Assembly: GCA_036346355.1 (NCBI GenBank)
Contig: CM070584.1
Span: 25,700,039-25,764,038 of the forward strand
Direction: 5' to 3'
DNA from: Rhipidocladum racemiflorum
Taxonomy: Eukaryota; Streptophyta; Magnoliopsida; Poales; Poaceae
DNA length: 64,000 bases
The notes beneath the pieces are model-generated. The model searched no databases and was not told the DNA's origin. It worked only from the letters and a program-made list of their open reading frames with translations. Positions 1-12,099 of the stretch are shown piece after piece. The translations under genes and the position numbers were made by a program. Each line of letters opens with the position of its first letter. The first letter of the stretch is position 1.

Positions 1-245
1 AAGTAGTCTCGAGTGTGTAGAGTGTTAAGATCAATTTTAGCGAAAACAAGTCAAATTTTAACATTGTAGCACATAGATTCATGAGCATGTTGAGGATACT
101 AGAATGGAACAATATAGCTAACCCAAGTTGCTCTAGGGACTCTAATAGAAACCCACTATTTCACTAATCATGTCATAAGTATCCAGTAAAGAAATATAGC
201 AAGTAAAAGCTAAGTTTCATCAGGTTTTCAAGAAAGCTCAATTTA
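1..245 (-). repeat. Inverted fragment of Sirevirus-like Copia 3' non-coding region
   Basis: This stretch is the reverse complement of 12798-13042, with scattered substitutions and small indels. The matching copy lies in the non-coding 3' region of Copia A, so this piece comes from a second, oppositely oriented copy of the same family that is cut off by the window edge. The match stops at about 245, where forward Copia A coding sequence begins. No reading frame is supported here. Confidence 0.8.
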
Positions 246-780
246 AACGATTTTGAGGTAAGTTTTAAAAGCAGCGCCTGTAGAATCCTCGATTCTTCTG
301 GGGAGTTGGTTTGCATGATTTCTCGGTTTGGGAGAGTCTTTTGTGTTGATTTTTCCTCCTCTTCAGGAGACTCTCTCTGTTGCCTTATTGCTTCAGAGTC
401 CCATGATCTCTCCTCATGGCATAGGAGACTTGGTCACATTGGTTTTAATCATTTGACTCGAGTTAGCGGCCATTATCTCATTCGTGGTCTGCCCAAACTC
501 AAGATGGTCAAAGATGTCGTGTGTTCTCCTTGCTGGCATGGCAAGATGGTCGTTGCTTTTCATCTCCCAGTCACTCGATTGACGACTGATGCATCAGGAC
601 AACTCTTGCACATGGACACGATTGGTCCGGCTAGAGTGCAATCAGCGGGAGGAAAGTGGTACATTCTTTTCATAGTTGATGATTTTTCAAGGTATTCTTG
701 AGTGTTTTTCATGGCCTCGAAGGATGAGTCCTTTTCTCACTTTAGGGGTTTGGTCTGTAGGTTGTCCATTGAGCTCCCAA
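246..780 (+). pseudogene. Copia A pol fragment: GAG-pre-integrase and start of integrase
   Basis: The forward frame encodes a Copia GAG-pre-integrase domain with the zinc-binding pattern H..H (WHRRLGH, near 417-437) and C..C (CSPCWHGK, near 519-542). The integrase core follows, with HMDTIGP carrying the first catalytic Asp and IVDDFSRYS. A TGA at 700-702 replaces the Trp expected after SRYS, as the sister copy Copia B shows. The same frame continues past it to LSIELP, where a Gypsy LTR begins at 781. Gag, protease and the 5' LTR are missing because the element starts abruptly at the inverted junction near 246. The remaining two catalytic integrase residues are deleted. Confidence 0.9.
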
Positions 781-2960
781 TGTGACACCCTAGAATGTGA
801 TATCATGGAAAGTGACATTATAAAATGTGAAATTAGAAGATAAAACTATACGGTATGATTTTATATCGTATTTTGGGCCGTTTCCGGGTGTTTGGGCTCT
901 TCCGGGGGAGTTTTGGGCCTTGAGAGACCTAGTTGGGCCGAAGGTGGGTGCTCTTGGCCCATGTGGGAGAGTTGGGGGCAGCATACCCCGCTGCCATGCG
1001 CCACAACCCACCCCTATTGCGCCCCCACACCTCTCCCCAAACCCTAGCCGCCCCCTTGGTCCTCCCTCGCGCCTCCTCCCCATCTCCTTCCTCCCCATTG
1101 CACCACCACCCCTTCCCTCACCTCTCCACCTCCCTTGCTGCCCCTAGGGGAGTTCTCCACCTCACCAACCCGAAGATCCATTCGTTGGAGCGCTCCGTGA
1201 CGAGGAGATCTGGTGGATTTGGAGCGAGGAATGAGATCACGCGAACCGGGAGGAGATCCGTTGGGTTTTCGGTCGTCGGGCGAAGGTATGGCCACGGGGA
1301 TCCTTGAGGTTGGTCTAGGATCTGTTCTAAGGGTTAATATCATGTTTTAGATCAATTGGCGATGCTGGAATTGAGTAGATTAGATGAAATCTAGAAGTTG
1401 CCACGTTCTCTGTTTCGGGCAGCATGAGCAGTCGACCTAGGGTTTGGGTTTTCGCCAATTTAGATTCGGAATTTGGTCGGCCACCTGTTGAAGAATTTGT
1501 AGGTAACTTTAATACCTTTCAGTGGGTATAAAGAACGTCCAATTTCACCCAGCCGTTTGAAAGTTATGCTCGTTTTACCGAACGTATTAAAATCTGTGAC
1601 GTGATTGAAACTAATCACGGTATTCTGTAGATTAAACCGCTTTAGAGTCCGAATCAGTCTTTCCATATACTTAGAAAAAGTTAGGAAATTTCCTAACCTA
1701 CGCGAGGATGTACTCGTTTATTCGATTCAGAGTCTTAGAACCCAAGTTATGCCTTTTGGAAGGCTGCTGTCCCGATGGAACAAAACCTCTGTTTTTGGGT
1801 TTTGCGAGTAGTTTGCGATGTCGGGGTAGAAGAGGGTTTGCGTACTGTTTTGTGGACATGGTTGTGAGTGTGTGGTACCTATGTGCAGGTGGTGTGACCC
1901 CCGGAGTGCCTTCTACTTCTCGCCAATCCGTCGCCCGTGGTTGAGGCAAGTGTATTGGAATGGGTAGCGGGTTGTAGTTTTCTAGATTGGTTGAGATTGA
2001 AGTTGAATATATCATATGTTCACATGCCATGCTTTAATGTTTGCCATTGATATGATGAATATGCTTATTATGTTATGATGCCATGTGTTAATGTACAAAG
2101 TTATTTATGATGTTGGCATGATTGCATACATGGCATGATACATGGCCCGGGCGGTGAGAAAGTCATAACTAGTTCGGGGAAGGTCGGTGAGAAAGTTATG
2201 ACTATTCCGGAGAGCCAATGAGTAAGTCCTACATCGTGATTCCATCCACCCCGGTGTATGGAAGCGAGGAGTAGGCACCCTCCATCTTTGGGATGGAAGG
2301 GGGGAGAGGGTGCACACCGACGGGTGTGTACTCAACCATACCGGTATGAGTTTCCAAGGAGACATGAGCATCGCATCGCATTGCATACATAATGATGATG
2401 AAAATGATATATGATCATGAATGAGATGATAGACATGATGTGAGTTGTTATAGCCATGGAATTGTTTCTGTTGTACCATTGCAATATACTTGCTGAGTGA
2501 TGAACTCACGCCTGTGTTTGTGTTGTTCTTTTTTTTAGGTACCATGACACTAGCATGTGGGAAAGGGCATTAGCTACACATCTTCACGTAGTTCTAGTCA
2601 CATTTACCAAATTTTGAGTCATGACCTTAATAATAGTGCCATGAATCTTGGTGTATGGATTAAATTGTGGTCGGGTACCTTATTTTCTTCGTTATAGTTT
2701 ATGGAGTGGTTGAACTTGATATTATTGCCTTATGTTGATGCTATATCCATTTACATTGCTTCTTTAGATGTCTTATGATATGATATTACTTGCCTGTTAT
2801 TGCTATTGTCTCAAATCATGTTAAAACAAAGGAGATGCTGCCGAAATTTTCGGTTTTAGCATTTGCTCCTTTGCTGTAAGTTGTCTTTATTAGTGGTATT
2901 TAGGTGTTGTTTAGCCTATGTTTGGTAGCATTCTGGCATACTAGATGCCGGGGTGTTACA
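781..2960 (+). repeat. G1 family LTR (2180 bp), 5' copy of a truncated element
   Basis: The LTR begins TGTGACACC and ends GGTGTTACA, giving TG...CA termini with a short inverted terminal repeat. It aligns along its length with the LTRs at 45556-47754 and 13141-14348/40387-41234, and in reverse with 5724-11506. The first 500 bp hold a G-rich then C-rich stretch (930-1150) that yields long proline- or glycine-rich reading frames on both strands; these are composition artefacts. Confidence 0.92.
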
Positions 2961-2962
2961 GT

Positions 2963-2974
2963 TGGTATCAGAGC
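2963..2974 (+). other. Primer binding site (initiator Met tRNA type)
   Basis: TGGTATCAGAGC lies two bases after the LTR end and is the usual plant LTR-retrotransposon complement to the 3' end of initiator methionine tRNA. It fixes the LTR/internal boundary and the forward orientation. Confidence 0.9.
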
Positions 2975-3170
2975 GGGCTGTAGGTCCTTGGAATGTGTAT
3001 TTTTAGTGTCATGCTATAGGATACAACTAAAATGTGATGTGGAATAACTTAGAAACATGGCTTAGGTTTTAAATAAAATTTTATCATTGGATAGCAATAT
3101 TAAAACTTGCAAAAGTGGAATAACTAATCTAAAATTTGACACACATGGATGCACAGTAGGAAAGGGTATG

Positions 3171-4795
3171 GGCAGCAGGCTCATCCACCTGACCCGATCA
3201 TTAGAGATCTGTTTGAGCGAGTTACTCACTCTAAGTCAGGTCTGTCCACTTTCTTCCTTCACTCTGCCTTTGTTGCCTCTTTTGAGCCGAAGGATGTTTC
3301 TCATGCATTATCTAATGAATCTTGGATTAATGCTATGCATGAGGAACTTGAAAACTTCGAGAGGAACAAAGTTTTGAAGCTTGTCGAGCCCCCTTCTGGT
3401 CACAACATCATTGGGACCAAATGGGTGTTCAAAAACAAGCAGAGTGAGGATGGGGTTATAGTTCGAAATAAGGCTAGGCTAGTCGCTCAGGGTTTCACTC
3501 AGGTCGAGGGTCTTAACTTCGAGGAGACTTTTGCCCCTGTAGCTAGACTAGAGGCCATTAGGATCCTGCTCGCATTTGCGGCATCCAAGGGCTTCAAGCT
3601 TTATCAGATGGATGTCAAGAGTGCATTCCTCAATGGCTTCATTGAGGAAGAGGTGTATGTCAGACAACCTCTAGGATTTGAGAACCCCAAATACCCTAAC
3701 CATGTATTCAAGCTTTCCAAAGCTTTGTATGGACTTAAGCAAGCTCCACAAGCTTGGTATGAGAGTCTTAAGTCCTACCTCTTGCGTCATGGTTTTCATA
3801 TGGGTCAAGTGGACAAGACTCTGTTCGTCAGACATTCTAATTCGGACTTTCTTCTAGTCCAGATCTATGTCGACGACATCATTTTCGGTGGTTCCTCGCA
3901 TTCGCTCGTTACTCAGTTCTCAGATGTGATGAGTACTGAGTTCGAGATGAGCATGATGGGCGAGTTGAGCTACTTCCTTGGCTTCCAGATCAAGCAGACT
4001 CAGGAGGGTACATTCTTGCATCAAGGCAAGTACACTCGAGACTTGAAGCGCTTTGACATGTCTGATGGGAAGCCAGTTATGACTCCTATGGCCACCACTG
4101 CAGTCCTCGAGCCTGATGAGGATGGTGAGCCAGTTGATCAAAAGGAGTTCCGGAGCATGATCGGCTCCCTCTTGTATCTCACTGATTCGAGACCTGACAT
4201 ACACTTCTTTGTATATCTTTGTGCTTGATTTCAGGCTTCTCCTCATGCTTCTCACCGCCAGGCGGTGAAGCGCATCTTCAGGTACCTTCGAGCTACCATT
4301 GATTACGGTATATGGTACTCTTCCTCCTCCCGTCTGTCCCTTTGAGCCTTTTCCGATGCAGACTTTGCTGGCTGTAGGATAGATAGGGAGAGCACATCTG
4401 GCACTTAACAATTCATTGGCACATCTCTTGTTTCTTAGTCCTCTAAGAAACAGTTCGATGTTGCACAGTCCATCGCTGAGGCCAAATATGTTGCTGCAGC
4501 CAGTTGCTGTAGCCAGGTTCTCTAGATGAGATCGACCTTGCGGGATTTTGGGTTAGCAGCAGATTGTGTTCCACTTTTCTGTGATAACACGTCTACCATT
4601 CACATCGCTAAGAACCCAATGCAGCACTCTCGGACCAAGCACATTGATATTCAATATCACTTCCTTAGAGACCATGTGGAGAAGAGTGACATAATGCTCC
4701 AGTTTGTGGAGAGTGACCACCAGTTGGCTGACCTTTTCACCAAGCCTTTGGATAACTCTAGGTTTGTTGCCTTGATAGGGGAGCTTGGGATTATG
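3171..4795 (+). pseudogene. Copia A pol fragment: reverse transcriptase and RNase H
   Basis: One frame (3149-4228, whose first residues come from G1 leader) carries a Copia reverse transcriptase: NIIGTKWVFKNK, ARLVAQGFTQ, YQMDVKSAFLNG, ALYGLKQAP and the catalytic YVDD at 3866-3877. Translation stops at 4228 inside the sequence after DSRPDI. The rest of the connection and RNase H domain follows with further in-frame stops, then reopens at 4526-4790 with LFCDNTSTIHIAKNP, RTKHIDIQYHFLRDHV and HQLADLFTKPL, the conserved C-terminus of Copia pol. The sequence is cut at 4795 by the solo LTR and resumes at 12105. It cannot produce a full polyprotein. Confidence 0.93.
4791..4795. repeat. Left target-site duplication TTATG of the BARE-like solo LTR
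   Basis: TTATG directly precedes the LTR and is repeated at 12100-12104 directly after it. The sequence on either side reads as continuous Copia A pol end and 3' non-coding DNA. Confidence 0.88.
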
Positions 4796-7377
4796 TATTG
4801 GGATATGGGTAGGCTACGCTAGCATAAAATCAAAATTTTTTACAGCGAACACCCAAGATCACATGCAAGTAGGGGATCATGGATCGTTACCCGTGACGCG
4901 CCGATGCAGTGGAAGCAGACATACGCGCGTGGAGGAAGTAGTCATTCACGTCCCGATCTACCCTGAGTAGTCACCGACCTCCACTGAGTGGTCGCTGAGT
5001 GGTCGCCGATCTCCATCGAGTGGTCGCTGACCTCTGCCGGGCGGTCGCCGACCTCTGCCGAGTAGTTCCCGACCAACGCCGAGTGGTTCCTGACCTCCGA
5101 TCTAGTCAAGATTGAACACCGAAAATCGCCAGAAATCCAATTGAGCAGCGTGTCCACGGATGGTAGTGCCTCTAACAGTATCCACACGTACCAAGCAGGA
5201 ACGCCATGCGGGGCATGCTAGCACCTCACCACACGGTTAGGGTTTCTAGGGAGCAGGAGAGGTGCGCGGCGGCTGAACGTGGTGAGGGTTCTAATCACAT
5301 GCCGTGCACTGTTCCTGGCCTCACCTTTTATAGACACGCTAGTGGGCCAAAGCCCTCTAGGGTTCCATCTCCAACACGGATCTTATCCATGCTCAAACCC
5401 ATTAAACAGTTTCCAACTCGTTAAGTGTGTGACCCGTTAGGTTCGGTGCAAGTCGGACATGAATCCGGAAACCTGTTTCCAATTCATTGATCAACAGCGG
5501 CACCTAGTAGTACGTATTGACCCCCGAATGCACAGAATCAACATTCGGTCGAACCTTGATACACTCACATACCGATCCCTTTGCCACACGATACCAGTCA
5601 AGCTCAAGGCGAGATGTGCACCACCCTTGTTGATAGCTCGACCACTTCACTCGACAGTGTGATGGATACAAACCATGACTAACTCCTTAGTCATCTTGGC
5701 ATGGCCGTGCACTTTCCCTATCCTGTAACACCCCGGCATTTAATATGCCTGAATGCTACCAAACATAAGCTAAACAACCTCTAAATACCACAATTTACCA
5801 TAAATTCCAGCAAAGGTACATATGCTAAAAACCGAGATTTTGGCAGCATCTCCTTTGTTTTAACATGAATTAAAGGAGCAACAACAGTATAGCAATAAGG
5901 CAATATGAGAGACATCTAAAACAACAATAATTAGAGTCTTAACAACAATATAAGACTATCATCAAGCACTTAATGTCTCCAAGTGTCAAACGAACAATAA
6001 AACTCTCATAAAGCAAAGCTAAGCCTTAAATCAATGAGCATCACACGCAATTTATTATCAAACTAATAGAATGACTTGTGGAATCAATATGGTGAAGCTA
6101 CGTGTGGGCGTGTGACTATTTCCCTTCCCCGCATGCCGTTCTCATGGTACCTAAAACAACAAGAAAACACAAGCGTGAGTTCGAAACTTAGCAAGCATAT
6201 TGCAATGGACAACAAGAACAATATCATGGCAATAACATCTCCCATCATGTATATCATCTCATTCATGAACACTTAACAATATCATCATAATTATGTATGC
6301 AATGTAATGCAATGCTCATGTCTCCTTGGAAACTCATACCGGTATGGTTGAGTACACACCCGTCGGTGTGCACCCTCTCCCCCCTTCCATCCCGAAGATG
6401 GAGGGTGCCTACTCCTCGCTTCCGTTCACCGCGGTGAATGGAATCACGATGTAGGACTTACTCATTGGCTCTCCGGATTAGTCATATCTTTCTCACCGAC
6501 CTTCCCGGATTAGTTATGACTTTCTCACCGCCCGGGCCATGTATGCAATTATGCCAACATCATGTTTAACTCACATATTAACACATGGCATCATAACATA
6601 ATAAACATGCTCATCATATCATTGGCAATCATAAAAGCATGGCAAGTGATCATATATCATGTAGTCAATTCCATCTATTCTCAACAAGCAACCTACAAAT
6701 CGCTATCCATCACAACACACTTGCCTCAACCACGGGCAACGGATTGGCGGGAAGTAGAAGGCACTCCCGGGGTCGCACCACATGCACATAGGCATCACAC
6801 ACTCACAATCATATCCACAAAACAGTAAGCAAACCGTCATCTACCCCGACATTGCCAACCACTCGCAAAACCTAAAAACAGAGGTTCTGTCCCGTCGGGA
6901 CAGCAGCCTTGCAAAAGGCATAACTTGAGTTCTGGGACTCCGAATCAATTAAACGAGTACATACTCGCGTAGCTTAGGAAATTTCCCAACTTTCTCTAGG
7001 TATATGGAAAGACTGATTCGGACTCTGAAGTTGTTTAATCTACAGATTACCGTGATCTGTTCCAATTACGTCACAGATTTTAACATGCTTGGTAAAACAG
7101 CCATAACTTTCAAACGGCTGAGCGGAATTTAACGTTCTTTATATCCACTGAAATATAATGAAATTATCTACAACTTCTTCAACATCCGTACGGACAGATT
7201 CGGATTCTAAATTGACGAAAACGCAAACCCTAGGTCGACTGCTCATGCTGTCCCAAAACAGAAATGTGGCAACTTCTAGATCTAATCCAATATACTCAAA
7301 TCCAGCACCACCAATTGATCTAAAAACTTGATAAACACCCTTAGAATAGTACCTAGATCAATCCCAAGGTTTCCCAT

Positions 7378-10300
7378 TGTCGGGACCCGAATCTGCAAAT
7401 TCGGACCCTCTGTGTATTCAGCACTAGTCCAGGAACGCGCTAGTGCACACAGTCTTAACATCGGTAAATATCACAATCATACCACTCGATACTAATAAAG
7501 TACTTTAATTAAATAGTCAAACTGGTTGCTCGACCTTATGGTCGAGTTACAAATATACGCCACGTAGGGCGAAACTTATTAAGAGAGAATTAATAGCAGC
7601 GGAAAATAAAATAACTTCGTGGCGCCATCCAGTATACCACAGGGAACTGACTGGGCTCGCTCCCTAAGTAGACGGTTCCTCTTGGAGCTCCTCCTCCAAA
7701 GCTGGTGTAGACTCCTCTTCAACTGGTGTTGTATTGTGGCAAGGGTGAGTACTTGGTACTCAGCAAGTCATGCACAGAATGCAAGCTAATATACTACATG
7801 AATGGCTTGATACAAAGGAATAGCTCATGGTATATTTGCAGTAAACAGCTTTTAACAAATAATATAAGTAGATTCGAAAGCAGTAGAAACAAGTATATCA
7901 TTAACAACTTTTTCAGGAGTTAAATAAACATCTTTCCCAATTCTAATCCTCATTTCCATCAACATCATTATTGAACCAAACCCAACCTTTCAAGTCCAAG
8001 TTATTTTCAAGAAAGTCTAACCCTTGACTGCAATTCCCGAGCGATGTCCAATACCGCGGACACGGCTATTCGAATAGATTTTTCACTCTGCAGAGGTTAT
8101 GCACTTTACCCACAAGATACAGTCAAACACCACAAAGGCGAGTTCCCGTAACAAAGTCTTTCGGAAACTTCTAACAATACAAGTGGTCCTCTCCGGTGTT
8201 GCACACTAACCCTTCCCTTAGTTAAGGCGAAGTTTAGGTCAATCCACCGTTAGATGGGTACCTGGCTGCAGCCCCGGTACGCTCCCCAGAACAACTTACA
8301 CAAACGGTGTAGTTGACAACCTGAGGTTCCACAGGTACGTTATTAGCAACTTATTCAACTAGGTCCGTCCCATAACAGACATGTGGTTGCACGATTGATC
8401 CAGTTCAAAGGCTTGCAAGGCTAAGTCCTTAGGGTGACCAGGGCAAGACTACCCGAAGAACCAAACCAACATTCCCGGTGCCACAACTGGCCCACCTGAT
8501 CATTCTTGCCACATGCCCCGGTCAAAAGCTATTTATCAACACCCAGTTGATTACCATGCACCACGTGCCATCAACATCACATGATACTTTTTCGAAACAG
8601 GTTCCATATATCATTAAGTCAATATTAACATTTGATTGTCCAAAAACATGTCACGTGGCAAGGCTAAGCATACTACATCGGTCTAACTACCCATGTTGGC
8701 AATTTAATAATGTCCAACTAGTAATCCACACTAGGGTGACAAGGGGTCATGGCACATACTTAATTAATCAAGGTGTCATCTGACAATTTGGCATTTATCT
8801 AATTTCCCATAATTAAGTAAAGCATTTACTATTTGAACTAGCATGCAATACATTAAATCAAAATAGGTTTCAAAATGGGATCAACATGGTCAAAGCATAA
8901 CTTGCCTTCAAAAAGTACTTGCTCTTGGTCCTGAGCTGGCTCCTGAGTCAATACTTCTCCTTCGAATCCTTCCGGAACTTCAACGTCTACTCGTAACGCG
9001 TGCAAATAGCAACAAATGAATAAACCAGTATACCAAAAGTGTCCAAACATCCAAATAAAGTTCATAAACAGAGAGAACATAATTTTATGAATTTTTAGGA
9101 AATGGAATCGCTCAAATCGGAGTTAAAATGCAAAAGTTATGATTATTTAAAGTTTAAATAATCAATTAAATAATATTACAGAGAAAAAATTTAGTCCAAA
9201 AATTAAATAAAATTCATCATTAGGTAGATCTCAATTTTATACAAATTTAGAAATTTGAATCACTCAATTCGGAGTTAAAACGCAAAAGTTATAAGCGTTT
9301 GAAGTTTGAATCAAAATCTGAAATCATTATTTCGAATTAATAAATCATTTTCTTTTTCGGAAATTAATTTATTGCGTCAGCAGTGACACGTGGCAGCCTC
9401 TGATTGGTCTGCTGACGTCAGCCGGTTCATGGACGTGGTCCATGGTTTGGCTTGGGTCTACCGTGGACCCGGTCCACGGCTCCCCGTGAGACTGACAGGT
9501 GGGACCCTACGGTGACGTCATTCTTGGCGTCGGCGAGGACTCGGCCCATTGGCGCTAACGGTGGGACTCCATCCGGTAGCGTCATCGGCTGATGTCACCG
9601 CGACGGTACCGGGTGGCGGCCACGACATGCGGGCCCGTCTTTGGCGTCCACGCGGTGCGGTTGTGGTGGCCGTGACATGCGGGCCCGGCGTGTCAGCGAC
9701 ACGCACGTGGGTGCGTTGGCCGCGCTGACCGTGGCGGTCAGCCTTCCTGGACGCATGGCACGATCTCGGCCAGATTGATTTGAAAATCAACGGCCCGGAT
9801 CGAATCGGCATCCACGCAGCGTTTGGGTTAACGCGTTTGATTCGGACCGTTGGATCTAGATCCAACGGCCGAGATGAATCTGGAGTTTTGGATCGGAATC
9901 TCACCGGCGGGTGGCGTGGCGCGATCTGGACTGCGGCGATCTTGATCGGACGGCCGAGAAGCTTTCGAGGCGGTGATGGCGTCTGGCGGCGCTGGTGGCC
10001 GGAGTTGGGGACGGCGACCAACGGCGCGGCTGCGAGGCTTCTTGGCGAGTGAGTTCTCCTTCGGGTGCGTCTCGTCGTGGGAACTCGGATCTGGGCCAAT
10101 CTGGCGGCGAAGAACGGCGACGGGCGGCAGATTCGACAAAACTGCGGCGGAACCCCTAAGCAACTACGGCGAGCGATTGCGGTGGCCGAAGTGGCGGCTA
10201 GGGCTCGACGGGCTAGGGTTTGGTGCGCCTGACAAAGAAAGGGCAACCTCGGGCGATGTCCCACGCATTAAATAGCCGGGATGCGCGCGACAAATCGGAA

Positions 10301-10908
10301 CCCTAACGAACACGGCGCGGACGCGGCGCAAGGCAATCCGTATCGGACTCGGCGGAGACGAAGCAATCTCGACCATCCAATGCGGTTCCATCCAACGGTG
10401 GGATTCATCCGGCAGGCGGGTCCGATCCGGCACTGGCTCGGGTGGCGTGGTCCAACGCGACCGTTGGATTTTGATCCGACGGCCACGCTGGCTAGGTCTC
10501 GCCGAGCGGGTTCGGCTTGACCGCATGGCGCGGAGTCGGACTCGAGTCGACTCGGGTTCGACTTCGATCGGATGAAACGATGCTCGACCCGATTCGATTT
10601 TCCAAATGATTTAATATTCAAAATAATTTCCAGAAATTTATTTAATTCATTAAAAATAGCAAAACACTCAGAAAAATACCAGAAAAAATCTGGAAACTAT
10701 TTTGGATCATTTTGTACTCAAATAAAATATTTCCACCAAAATTTTATTTGCAAAATTAAATTCTTTAATTATCTCAAAATGGAATAAATTCAAATAAATT
10801 CCAAATAAATTCCAAATAACTCCAAATAAATTCCAGAAAATTCCAAAAATTCACCAAAGTGCCTAATCACTCATGATTTTAAGAAGAGCAAAATTTTGGG
10901 GTGTTACA
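7378..10908 (-). mobile_element. Solo LTR of Gypsy family G2 (3531 bp)
   Basis: In plus orientation it begins TGTCGGGACCCG at 7378 and ends GGGGTGTTACA at 10908, the reverse of the G2 LTRs at 25120-28610 and 35905-39398. The 5-bp duplication CCCAT flanks it (7373-7377 and 10909-10913). It holds the family's AT-rich ends, the GC-rich middle (about 9360-10560) and the paired CCGTTGGATC palindrome at 9847-9868. The long arginine- and proline-rich frames in the GC-rich middle are composition artefacts. No internal domain remains. Confidence 0.92.
9847..9868. repeat. Perfect 22-bp palindrome in G2 LTR
   Basis: Half-sites CCGTTGGATC and GATCCAACGG flank a central TA and are fully self-complementary. 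Equivalent palindromes occur in every other G2 LTR in the window. Confidence 0.9.
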
Positions 10909-12099
10909 CCCATGGTCATACCTTTGCCCGACGCACGAAAACTCCAATAGATCTCCTCGTTCCTCGCTCCTCGCTCCTCGGATGGATCCATGAGGATGCA
11001 GGGGTGGGGAGGCCACCCTAGGGCAGCAAGGGGGTGGAGGAGAGGTGGTGGAGAGGTGGAGAGCAATGGGGGCAAAGGGGGCGCAAGGAAGAGGAGGAGG
11101 TGGGGAGGTGTGGGAGGCGGCTAGGGCACTTGGGGCGCAAGGGGCAGGGGGAGGACGCCCAAAAGGGTAGGAGGAGGCCCCCCAAACAGGACTCCTACCC
11201 TAAATGGACTCGAACACCATCCCACCAAAGCCCACAGACCTTTCCCTTAGGCCCAAACTCCCCCGGAAAGGCCCAAAACCCCTGAAACGGCCCGGAAACG
11301 TTATTAACCTCCATACCTTATGGTTTTAACCTCCCATACCATATTTCATAAAGTTTTTGACCTTAACATGCACCATTTAAAAGGTTACGACACTCCGTGG
11401 TGACACATCACTTCAAAAGGCCCAAAAACGCGAGTAAACCTCAAGCCGAAAGATTTTAATCTCTAATTTCACATTCTATAATGTCACACCATACCGTAGT
11501 GTCACATATCCATCCACACGAGGGGCCCAGGGGTATCTCTCCCGTTATCTAGGAGGGGCAAATCCCATCTTGATCATCACACCCTTGGCGATGTATCGTG
11601 GCATACCCTGTAGTCATCTTTATAACTACCCTGTTACGGTGTAGTGTTTGATGATACCAAAGCATACAAGTCTACATGCTAGGTATCCATGACAATCTCA
11701 GGTCTAAGGACCATATAGGCGTACCACTCGAGACTATACGCTGATGGCACTATAATAGATAACAACTCACAACGTCTCGGAGTGGGTATTGTCCGACTAC
11801 CCATGTTCTCCAACATGTGTCCACATTATTGGTTCGATATCTCCATATCTATAGTATGTGAAACATTACCATCAACCAATACATGTGCTAATCAAATCAT
11901 CACCGCTCCTCGTAATGATATGGATCAGGGACCTGTTTAGAATAATGTTACTTGACAAATGTGTTTCACAATCAGACCGTATCCAATGAACAAAGTCGTA
12001 ACACATATTCAGGGAACCGATAAACAAAGTTATCATTATTACATGAACAAAAATGTTTTACAATCATCACTATGATTGATCTAGGGCATATTCCCTTCA

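Larger units (their letters stand above)
781..3170 (+). mobile_element. Truncated Gypsy retrotransposon, family G1 (5' LTR plus leader)
   Basis: A complete 5' LTR (781-2960) is followed by 210 bp of leader. The leader matches the G1 element at 41235-41450 up to 'gggtatg' at 3164-3170, then switches directly to Copia A sequence. All gag-pol and the 3' LTR are missing. About 0.8 kb of Copia integrase and linker, present in Copia B between about 51625 and 50860, is also missing at this junction. The insertion was therefore followed by a deletion that took the 3' part of G1 together with flanking Copia DNA, and no target-site duplication can be read. Confidence 0.88.
5724..11506 (-). mobile_element. 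Solo LTR of Gypsy family G1, carrying a nested G2 solo LTR
   Basis: In plus orientation it starts TGTAACACCCCGG at 5724 and ends GTAGTGTCACA at 11506, the reverse of the G1 LTR termini. Direct repeats TATCC flank it (5719-5723 and 11507-11511). Removing the nested 7378-10908 insert leaves about 2.25 kb, matching the 2.2-kb G1 LTRs elsewhere. No primer binding site or internal DNA follows either end. Confidence 0.9.
4796..12099 (-). mobile_element. Solo LTR of a BARE/RIRE1-like Copia element, carrying nested insertions
   Basis: On the minus strand the LTR starts at 12099 with TGAAGGGAATATGCCCTAGA, resembling the start of grass BARE/Angela/RIRE1 LTRs, and ends at 4796 with CCCAATA, apparently a CA terminus changed to TA. 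Without the nested insert (5724-11506 plus one target-site copy) it is about 1.5 kb. The 5-bp duplication TTATG flanks it (4791-4795 and 12100-12104). No internal region is present, so this is a solo LTR left by LTR-LTR recombination. The fragment at 55181-55839 belongs to the same broad family (shared 'ctttataactaccc'). Confidence 0.87.

Noticed and set aside
827..1343. Overlapping Pro/Gly-rich frames on both strands
   Set aside because: They come from the C-rich and G-rich stretch of the G1 LTR and repeat at 13233-13772 and 45648-46189 with frame differences; typical composition artefacts.
2105..2545. Antisense open frame in the G1 LTR, also open at 46900-47304 and 40387-40819
   Set aside because: The frame is shared because the LTRs are recent copies. 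It is broken in the reverse solo copy (6076-6540), shows no domain and has low-complexity His/Ser content.
2963..2974. Possible tRNA gene fragment
   Set aside because: Only the 12-13 base complement of a tRNA 3' end is present at each LTR border; it is a primer binding site. No cloverleaf sequence was found anywhere.
3920..4411. 163-codon antisense frame over the Copia A reverse transcriptase
   Set aside because: It is the shadow of the real coding strand, which carries YVDD and RNase H motifs.
9518..10621. Arg/Pro-rich frames that might suggest a GC-rich host gene
   Set aside because: They lie wholly inside the GC-rich core of a G2 solo LTR and have equivalents, in different frames, in the other G2 LTRs.
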